From CAZEVY01 sp964515555 (lineage in GTDB: Bacteria > Acidobacteriota > Terriglobia > Bryobacterales > Bryobacteraceae): a stretch of 27,171 nt of DNA. Below are positions 22,834-27,171 of this stretch, piece by piece. The stretch is from contig CAZEVY010000074.1 in assembly GCA_964515555.1 (NCBI GenBank), positions 1 to 27,171 on the forward strand. Reading direction: 5' to 3'. A program made the position numbers and the translations under genes. Under the pieces are notes generated by a model, which had not been told where the DNA came from, searched no databases, and saw only the letters and a list, made by a program, of their open reading frames with translations. Position 1 is the first letter of the stretch. Each line of letters starts with the position of its first letter.

Positions 22834-23031
22834 GCCCTTCGCCGTTGCATCGACAACGCGGGCTACCGGGCATCGCTCGTCCCCGGCAAGGTGTATCGCA
22901 TCCTCCCGGACCCGATGGCGTCGAAGGACGACCTGGTTCGGGTCGTCGACGAGAGCGGTGAGGACTACCTCTACCACATGGATCACTTCGTGCTTGTCGA
23001 TTTTCCGCCGGCGGTAACGCCGGTGCTTTGA
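22834..23031 (+). pseudogene. small conserved protein without a start codon
   Basis: The frame reads CIDNAGYRASLVPGKVY, then RILPDP, LVRVVDESGEDYLY, HFVLVDFPPAV and a TGA stop. I recognise this as a family of 60-70 residue hypothetical proteins with the core 'N.GY.ASL..GK.Y..LPD' and 'RVVDESGEDYLY'. An in-frame TGA at 22831-22833 lies directly upstream, and no ATG, GTG or TTG precedes the conserved region. The first possible start is a GTG at 22891 inside the domain. Either a start has been lost (pseudogene) or a rare start such as ATC at 22849 is used. It lies 13 bases after the oxidoreductase stop. Function is unknown. Confidence 0.6.
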
Positions 23032-23052
23032 GACGCCGCCTGGGCTCACGCG

Positions 23053-23352
23053 TCAGATCAGCCGCAAGATGGTGCGAACGTCCCGAGATGCATGCAGAAT
23101 GCGGACGATCTGGAACGGCCTGGCCGAGTGACGGTAGACAATCAGGTACGAGTGCACCGGGAAGAAGCGATGGCGCTTGTCGGCCAACGCCTCCCGCCAG
23201 TGTCCGATCCCCGGATCCTTCGCCAACCGCCGCATCGATCGCTCGAGATCGGCGAGCACACGGTCGGCGGCCGCGACGCTGTCGGCGGCGATGTGGTCCC
23301 AGATGTCGTGGAGGTCCTGGCGCGCTCTCGGAGTGAGCGCGAACGCTGTCAC
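23053..23352 (-). CDS. parE: ParE/RelE-superfamily toxin
   Basis: The 99-residue protein has the ParE pattern: FALTPRARQDLHDIWDHIA at the N-terminus, a helical hairpin (RVLADLERSMRRLAKDPGIGHWR), then RFFPVHSYLIVYRHSA and IVRILHASRDVRTIL at the C-terminus. ParE toxins of this kind poison DNA gyrase, although some members of the RelE fold cleave mRNA. The start overlaps the stop of the antitoxin gene by ATGA, so toxin translation depends on antitoxin translation. The length is normal and no damage is visible, so the module looks intact. Confidence 0.92.
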   Translation of the reverse strand: MTAFALTPRARQDLHDIWDHIAADSVAAADRVLADLERSMRRLAKDPGIGHWREALADKRHRFFPVHSYLIVYRHSARPFQIVRILHASRDVRTILRLI

Positions 23353-23615
23353 CGAGCGGCCCGTTTGCGCCGGGCGCTCCGATCCCGGATCTCGGCGAAT
23401 GCCTTCCGCCCGTCGACGAACTCACCGCGGTCCGCTTCCGCGATGCCGAGCGCGATTTCCTTGCGAAGGCGTGCTACTTGCAGACGTTTCGCTTCCTCCC
23501 GTTCCTTGAGGAGGCGAAGGCCATCGCGCAAGACTTCGCTTTGCGACTGGTACAGGCCTCCCTTGACGAGGTTGGCGACGAACCGGTCGAAAACCGGACC
23601 GAGATGCACGTTCAT
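23349..23615 (-). CDS. parD: ParD-family antitoxin
   Basis: The 88-residue protein has an N-terminal ribbon-helix-helix domain (VHLGPVFDRFVANLVKGGLYQSQSEVLRDGLRLL, as consecutive parts) that binds the operator. It has a charged, likely disordered C-terminus (EFVDGRKAFAEIRDRSARRK) that wraps the toxin. It is the first gene of the parDE operon. A good promoter lies upstream with its -10 only 6 bases from the ATG, and no Shine-Dalgarno is present (ACTCCC precedes the ATG), so translation is probably leaderless. A palindrome overlapping the -35 fits autorepression. Confidence 0.9.
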   Translation of the reverse strand: MNVHLGPVFDRFVANLVKGGLYQSQSEVLRDGLRLLKEREEAKRLQVARLRKEIALGIAEADRGEFVDGRKAFAEIRDRSARRKRAAR

Positions 23616-23621
23616 GGGAGT

Positions 23622-23650
23622 ACAATAGCCCGGATAACAGTAACTGTCAA
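23622..23650 (-). promoter_or_regulatory. sigma-70 promoter TTGACA-N17-TATTGT of parDE
   Basis: On the minus strand a perfect -35 TTGACA (23650-23645) and TATTGT (23627-23622) are spaced by 17 bases, the optimum. The -10 ends 6 bases before the parD ATG at 23615, so transcription should start at or next to the A of the ATG. Confidence 0.75.
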
Positions 23651-23661
23651 TTGTTGACAGT
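23643..23661. promoter_or_regulatory. palindromic operator overlapping the parDE -35
   Basis: ACTGTCAA (23643-23650) and TTGACAGT (23654-23661) form a perfect 8-bp inverted repeat around TTG. The arm covers the -35 of the parDE promoter. ParD-type ribbon-helix-helix proteins repress their own promoter through such sites, so this is the probable ParD operator. Confidence 0.65.
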
Positions 23662-23729
23662 GAACGGACATTGGATGCGCTCGACTACCGGCTCGGCTTA
23701 CGGTGGAAGAGCTCACTTTCCGGGACTCC

Positions 23730-23760
23730 GCCGGTTCGCCAACCGGCCAGCCGGACTGGC
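23730..23760. repeat. two adjoining hairpins between the divergent modules
   Basis: GCCGGTT (23730-23736) pairs perfectly with AACCGGC (23741-23747) over a CGCC loop. GCCAG (23746-23750) pairs with CTGGC (23756-23760). The two overlap by two bases and so are alternative or stacked. They lie in the gap between the parDE promoter and the XRE gene. They could insulate the two modules or structure a leader. Confidence 0.4.
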
Positions 23761-23803
23761 TTGCCACAAAGCGCTCGGACCGACCAGAGCCGATTACCGT
23801 ACT

Positions 23804-23815
23804 TGTAATATTACA
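23804..23815. promoter_or_regulatory. perfect 12-bp palindrome, probable operator of the XRE regulator
   Basis: TGTAATATTACA is a perfect 12-base palindrome located 24 bases upstream of the XRE-regulator ATG at 23840. It is strongly AT rich in a GC-rich region. XRE-type antitoxins commonly bind such dyads and repress their own operon. Confidence 0.6.
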
Positions 23816-23839
23816 TGCTACGCTGAGGAAGAGGCGCAC

Positions 23840-24466
23840 ATGGCGGACGTGTTGCGGTGGCGAAGGCGAAACGGGCTGACGCAGGTGGCTGCGGCGTCCC
23901 TGCTCGGCGTCTCTCAGCCGTACCTGTCGCTTCTCGAAAAGGGAACGCGGCCTTTGACGGCGGCGCTTCGGAATCGGATGAAGACCGCCGGTGGCCACGT
24001 CAAGCAAAGAACGTCAGACGACCTCTTCCGCGCTCAGTTGAGCGCCCTTGGCTATCCAGGGTTCACTCACGTTGAGAAGTCCAGGTCAAAACCTCGGCCG
24101 GAAGCTCTGCTGATGGCGGTCCTCGCCAAACCGGATGCCGACGCACGCGTCGTGGAGGCCCTGCCCTGGCTGATGACAGCCTTCCAGGACCAACTCGACT
24201 TCGGCTCGATGGTGCGCCAGGCCAAACTTCAGAATCTGCAAAACCGTTTGGGCTTCCTGTTGCAGGTGGCCGGCGTCGATACACCCGCCGGACTGCTGGC
24301 AGTCCGTCAGTTGGACCTCGCGCGCTTGCTCCGCGAGGACACGCTCTGTTGGGATTCGATGCCGGCCGCAACGCGCGAATGGATGCGCGCGAATCGAAGT
24401 TCGCTGGCCGGGCATTGGAACGTGTTGACCCGGCTCCGTGAGGAGGACGTCCACGATGCCGCGTGA
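23840..24466 (+). CDS. XRE-family HTH regulator, likely antitoxin of the pair
   Basis: The 208-residue protein has an N-terminal XRE helix-turn-helix (about 5-45, LRWRRRNGLTQVAAASLLGV followed by SQPYLSLLEKGTRPL). It also has an all-helical C-terminal domain ending in LLREDTLCWDSMPAATREWM and NRSSLAGHWNVLTRL. The start at 23840 is chosen because GAGG at 23831-23834 precedes it and the longer frame from 23651 adds non-family residues. The end overlaps the next gene by 11 bases. A perfect dyad lies upstream. I recall this architecture next to nucleotidyltransferase-fold genes, but know no experimental study of it. Antitoxin and autorepressor roles are inferred from layout. Confidence 0.8.
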   Translation: MADVLRWRRRNGLTQVAAASLLGVSQPYLSLLEKGTRPLTAALRNRMKTAGGHVKQRTSDDLFRAQLSALGYPGFTHVEKSRSKPRPEALLMAVLAKPDADARVVEALPWLMTAFQDQLDFGSMVRQAKLQNLQNRLGFLLQVAGVDTPAGLLAVRQLDLARLLREDTLCWDSMPAATREWMRANRSSLAGHWNVLTRLREEDVHDAA

Positions 24467-25028
24467 TCTTCCCGCCGGGCGCCGTCCCTCCGAACCGTGG
24501 CTTTCGTTCTTGACGGACTTGGATGGTGCTCTCGGCGAGCCTGCGGACTTCCACTGCATCGGGGGCTTCGTCGTCAGCCAGCATTACGGGTTCGCGCGAG
24601 AGACTGCGGACCTGGACGTACTCGCCGTGATTCCACCGGAGGTGGCCGAGCGTGTGGCCGGATTGGCAGGCAGGGGTTCGCCACTCCAGAAGAAGCACCG
24701 GGTCTACATCGACCATGTGGTCGTCGCCAACTACCCGGGCGACTGCGAGACCCGTTTGGTCCGCGTCTTTCCGATCTGGCCGAACGTACGCTTGTGGGCG
24801 CTCGAGCCGCACGATCTCGCCCTCACGAAGTTGGAACGGAGCAACGACCGCGACATCCGAGACGTACTGTACCTGGCACAGGCCGGATTGATCGTTCGCG
24901 AGACCCTGATTTCGCGATTCGAGAGGGAACTCGAACCGTACATAACCGGGCGGACGCCGACATGGAACCGCTCGACGCTTCAAATGTGGGTAGATGCTTG
25001 CTGGCCTGCACAAGGCATGGCGAGATAA
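24456..25028 (+). CDS. nucleotidyltransferase-fold protein (DUF6036/AbiEii-like), putative toxin
   Basis: The 190-residue protein carries the signature of small nucleotidyltransferase-fold proteins. It has GGFVVSQHYGFARETADLDVLAV at about residues 36-58, where the GG and the DLD motif (Asp53, Asp55) would bind the nucleotide and metal. A later LEPHDLALTKLERSNDRDIRD block (about 114-134) is typical of DUF6036 and AbiEii-like proteins. Such proteins act as toxins in AbiE and MntA/HepT systems by adding nucleotides to tRNA or proteins. The ATG at 24456 follows GAGGAGG at 24440-24446 and overlaps the regulator gene, so the two are coupled. The toxin role is inference from family and context. A degenerate non-toxic regulator is the alternative. 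Confidence 0.75.
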   Translation: MPRDLPAGRRPSEPWLSFLTDLDGALGEPADFHCIGGFVVSQHYGFARETADLDVLAVIPPEVAERVAGLAGRGSPLQKKHRVYIDHVVVANYPGDCETRLVRVFPIWPNVRLWALEPHDLALTKLERSNDRDIRDVLYLAQAGLIVRETLISRFERELEPYITGRTPTWNRSTLQMWVDACWPAQGMAR

Positions 25029-25101
25029 CGTCCCGTTGTGTGGGCAACCCTACCAAGATCGAAGGACTTCCTGACTCCACCGGTTCGATAACCGCGCCCG
25101 T

Positions 25102-25131
25102 TTGACAGTCCGACGCCGCCTTCGGGACAAT
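25102..25131 (+). promoter_or_regulatory. promoter TTGACA-N18-GACAAT of tRNA-Leu
   Basis: A perfect -35 TTGACA (25102-25107) and GACAAT (25126-25131) spaced by 18 bases place the transcription start about 10 bases before the mature tRNA 5' end at 25149. The -10 and spacing resemble those of the DUF433 gene. Confidence 0.65.
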
Positions 25132-25148
25132 GTGAGTGCAGGCCACGT

Positions 25149-25235
25149 GCGGATGTGGCGGAATTGGCAGACGCGCTAGATTCAGGTTCTAGTTCTCGCA
25201 AGGGAGTGGAGGTTCAAGTCCTCTCATCCGCACCA
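25149..25235 (+). tRNA. tRNA-Leu (anticodon CAG)
   Basis: The 87-base gene folds as a class II tRNA. The acceptor stem is GCGGATG pairing with CATCCGC, followed by discriminator A and an encoded CCA. The anticodon stem CTAGA/TCTAG closes the loop TTCAGGT with anticodon CAG (leucine, CTG codons). A long variable arm (TTCTCGCAAGGGAG) and the T-arm GGAGGTTCAAGTCCTC follow. CTG is the dominant Leu codon of these genes. Confidence 0.97.
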
Positions 25236-25697
25236 TCTACTGGGGATTGGAGATAGCAGGGCGTGACACCGTACCCTCGCCCGGATCAGTGCGGGGGGTG
25301 AACGCAGCGTGTCCGGAGAATGCCTCCTCAGTATCCCGCCGAAAAAACAGAGGGCCTCACCGCGAGGCTGGTTTCTCCGATACGCCAAGAAGTTTCGCCA
25401 GCTTGACCCAGTGCCCCGCACGGGATGAATCGTGCCCTTTCGAACCGAGTCCGCGTAGGCCAACCGACCGGGATCGGTCTTATGCAGGTCAGCCTAAACA
25501 AGACGTAGGCGGCCGACACAGATAGGGCAGAGGGTTGCCTGGACAAGTGGAAACTCCGCTCACTTGGTGGCGTGTGGAGCCGAGCAAAAATGTCGTGATG
25601 ATGCCTGAAAGACGTCGAGGCGGGATCGCTTCCTGCTGCGGGAACAAGGAGCCATACGATAGGGTGTGGTGACGGGAGCTGCTATCCCGGAATCCAT
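25236..25697. other. gene-poor stretch after tRNA-Leu
   Basis: About 460 bases without a supported gene. No copy of the tRNA 3' end, no integrase fragment and no strong hairpin was seen. Short open frames occur on both strands without starts or family resemblance. The composition is less GC rich than the core genes, as often seen at tRNA-flanking accessory sites. Confidence 0.45.
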
Positions 25698-25709
25698 GGA
25701 GAAAGCACG

Positions 25710-26522
25710 GTGACCACGAGCGACACCGAATTCGCCTCAGGCCTGCGTGAGCGCGTCCGCGGTTTCATCGAAAGCGCTCGGTTCGAGAAGTCCATAACCG
25801 CGCTGATCGTCGCGAACGCCATCACGCTCGGAATCGAAACCTCACCGTCGGCCACGGCACGATTCGGCGATTGGCTCCACGCGTTCGACCGACTGGTGCT
25901 AGCCGTGTTCGTCGTCGAGCTGCTGTTGCGCTTTTTCGTCTACCGTGGCCGCTTCTTCGCGGACCCCTGGCGCGTGTTCGACTTCGTGGTCGTCGGGATC
26001 GCGGTCGTTCCGGCGGGCAGTGCGTTCGCCGTCCTGCGCTCCCTGCGAGTGTTGCGTGTGCTCCGGCTGGTGTCGCTGGTGCCGTCCATGCGCCGGGTGG
26101 TGGGCGCCTTGCTCAAAGCGTTACCGGGCATGGCATCGATCGTCGGCCTTATGGGACTCGTGCTCTACGTATCCGCGGTGATGGCCACGAAACTGTTTGG
26201 TAAGATCGAGCCCGAGCTCTTCGGCAACCTCGGCGCATCCCTGTTCACGCTGTTTCAGGTCATGACCGTCGAGGGCTGGCCCGACATTGCACGAGGCGTG
26301 ATGGCGCAGTCGCCGTTGTCCTGGATCTTCTTCGTGGTCTACCTTCTCGTCGCGACGTTCATGGTGCTGAACCTGTTCATCGCAGTCGTCGTCAACGCGA
26401 TGCAGTCTGAGGTTACGGAGGACCTCAAGCACGAGGGAGAAACGCACACGCGGCAGGTCCTCGACGAAGTCCGTGCGTTGCGGCGGGAGATCGAGGCGCA
26501 GCGGGGGCCTTCGCGAACGTAA
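25710..26522 (+). CDS. prokaryotic voltage-gated cation channel (NaChBac/BacNav superfamily)
   Basis: The 270-residue protein is one complete six-helix channel subunit that would form a homotetramer in the inner membrane. S1 lies at about 26-44, S2 at 56-78, S3 at 88-101, S4 at 105-122, S5 at 134-160, the pore at about 172-199 and S6 at 202-230. S4 carries Arg110, Arg113, Arg116 and Arg119 at every third position, the voltage sensor. The pore has the family LFQVMT lead into the filter, here TVEGWPD (186-192) rather than the TLESW of sodium-selective members. A C-terminal charged coiled coil (about 232-265) would stabilise the tetramer. The GTG start follows GGAG at 25698-25701. The next gene is a TerC-type metal transporter 57 bases downstream. 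Confidence 0.93.
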   Translation: MTTSDTEFASGLRERVRGFIESARFEKSITALIVANAITLGIETSPSATARFGDWLHAFDRLVLAVFVVELLLRFFVYRGRFFADPWRVFDFVVVGIAVVPAGSAFAVLRSLRVLRVLRLVSLVPSMRRVVGALLKALPGMASIVGLMGLVLYVSAVMATKLFGKIEPELFGNLGASLFTLFQVMTVEGWPDIARGVMAQSPLSWIFFVVYLLVATFMVLNLFIAVVVNAMQSEVTEDLKHEGETHTRQVLDEVRALRREIEAQRGPSRT

Positions 26523-26579
26523 CCTCGGACGAGTTCGGTGTTCGAGCGGGGTTTGCCACAAGGGCAAGAGGAGTCGTGA

Positions 26580-27171
26580 ATGATCTGGATCTGGCTTGGG
26601 TTCGTCGTCTTCGTGCTTCTGATGCTCGCGCTGGACCTGGGGGTCTTCCACCGGAAAGCCCACGTGGTCTCGATGAAGGAGGCCCTCACGTGGTCCGCGG
26701 TGTGGATCACGCTGGGTCTGTCGTTCTCGATCTTCGTCTACTTCGGGTACGAGAACCACTGGCTGGGGCTGGGGAACGCGGTTGACGCCGTCGATGGGGT
26801 GATCAACGACGGTGCGACGGCGACGGTCAAGTATCTGACGGGGTACGTCGTCGAGAAGTCGCTGAGCGTGGACAACGTCTTCGTGATCGCCATGCTCTTC
26901 GGCTTCTTCGCGGTTCCGCCAATCTACCAGCATCGTGTGCTGTTCTGGGGCATCCTGGGCGCCCTGGCGATGCGCGGGGCCATGATCGCACTGGGCGCGG
27001 CCTTGATCGCCCAATACCATTGGATCCTCTACGTCTTCGGGGCCTTCCTGATCGTCACTGGAATCAAGATGCTGGCCTTGAAGACGGACCACACGGACCC
27101 CAACCAGAACATCGTCGTCCGGCTCACCCGGCGGATCTTCCCGATCACCGCGCGGTTCCACGGACAACACT
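26580..27171 (+). CDS. TerC-family integral membrane protein (partial, cut by window end)
   Basis: The first 197 residues are present. The start ATG at 26580 follows AAGAGGAG. Hydrophobic helices alternate with the family landmarks LALDLGVFHRKAHVVSMKEAL, as consecutive parts, and EKSLSVDNVFVIAMLFGFF, including the acidic residues (Asp19, and the Glu and Asp of EKSLSVDN) that line the TerC/Alx ion pathway. Members include Alx and other manganese or calcium handling exporters and tellurite-resistance proteins. The sequence stops without a stop codon at the window edge, after ITARFHGQH. Full members are about 320 residues, so roughly two-thirds is visible. No yybP-ykoY-type riboswitch fits in the 57-base gap from the channel gene. 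Confidence 0.92.
   Translation, partial: MIWIWLGFVVFVLLMLALDLGVFHRKAHVVSMKEALTWSAVWITLGLSFSIFVYFGYENHWLGLGNAVDAVDGVINDGATATVKYLTGYVVEKSLSVDNVFVIAMLFGFFAVPPIYQHRVLFWGILGALAMRGAMIALGAALIAQYHWILYVFGAFLIVTGIKMLALKTDHTDPNQNIVVRLTRRIFPITARFHGQH

Noticed and set aside
19358..22856. Long minus-strand frames antisense to both pyruvate:ferredoxin oxidoreductase genes
   Set aside because: They have the shadow composition of GC-rich coding DNA, with no motifs.
25357..25477. A minus-strand frame ending SRAGHWVKLAKLLGVSEKP, vaguely HTH-like
   Set aside because: It is about 40 codons, has no start codon and is bounded by a stop upstream. The resemblance is too weak to call a gene or remnant.
25149..25709. 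Possible integration site of a mobile element at tRNA-Leu
   Set aside because: No second copy of the tRNA 3' end and no integrase gene or fragment was found in the window.
26121..27170. A minus-strand frame opposite the channel and the TerC gene
   Set aside because: His/Asp/Arg-rich shadow translation; the plus strand carries transmembrane helices and family motifs in both genes.
1..27171. CRISPR arrays, insertion sequences or rRNA genes
   Set aside because: No regularly spaced direct repeats, transposase motifs with terminal inverted repeats, or rRNA segments were seen on either strand.

Overview
The window is high-GC bacterial chromosome with tightly packed genes. The gene content (ECF sigma factor followed by a DUF4252 secreted protein, secreted PQQ-like propellers, a Tat-type Gfo/Idh/MocA oxidoreductase, a two-subunit pyruvate:ferredoxin oxidoreductase) and a dispersed intergenic palindrome point to an Acidobacteriota genome, probably of the Solibacter/Bryobacter type. 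That placement is inference: no rRNA or other phylogenetic marker is present.

Layout. 55-1429: an ECF sigma factor, a one-helix anti-sigma-like protein and a DUF4252 protein. 1433-4228: a convergent ketopantoate-reductase family gene, an AraC-HTH/DinB fusion and a multi-pass membrane protein. 4616-5839: acetylornithine aminotransferase (argD). 14297 down to 5873 (minus strand): a five-gene operon encoding a secreted PQQ-like propeller with an EF-hand pair, a Gfo/Idh/MocA oxidoreductase, a DUF1175 NlpC-like protein, a 1540-residue alpha-2-macroglobulin with an intact CTEQ thioester, and a small membrane protein. Four of the five genes overlap a neighbour by ATGA. 14397-14633: a DUF433 antitoxin-like orphan. 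16844 down to 14713: a GDP-mannose 3,5-epimerase gene overlapping a short homogentisate-1,2-dioxygenase family gene. 16940-17701: a coiled-coil/zinc-ribbon protein. 19003 down to 17747: a second PQQ-like propeller. 19193-22820: pyruvate:ferredoxin oxidoreductase split over two genes.

The right end is an accessory stretch. It holds a small protein reading frame without a start codon, a ParDE module, a divergent XRE-regulator/nucleotidyltransferase pair that looks like a toxin-antitoxin or defence module, and tRNA-Leu(CAG). These are followed by a prokaryotic voltage-gated cation channel with an unusual selectivity filter and a TerC-family transporter cut by the window end.

The strongest non-gene signals are three. 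First, at least seven gene starts carry a -10-like hexamer only 6-8 nt before the start codon and no usable Shine-Dalgarno, which suggests widespread leaderless transcription and resolves several start codons. Second, two copies of a 29-bp palindromic repeat lie at convergent gene ends, one of them supplying a stop codon. Third, clean palindromic operators flank both toxin-antitoxin-like modules.
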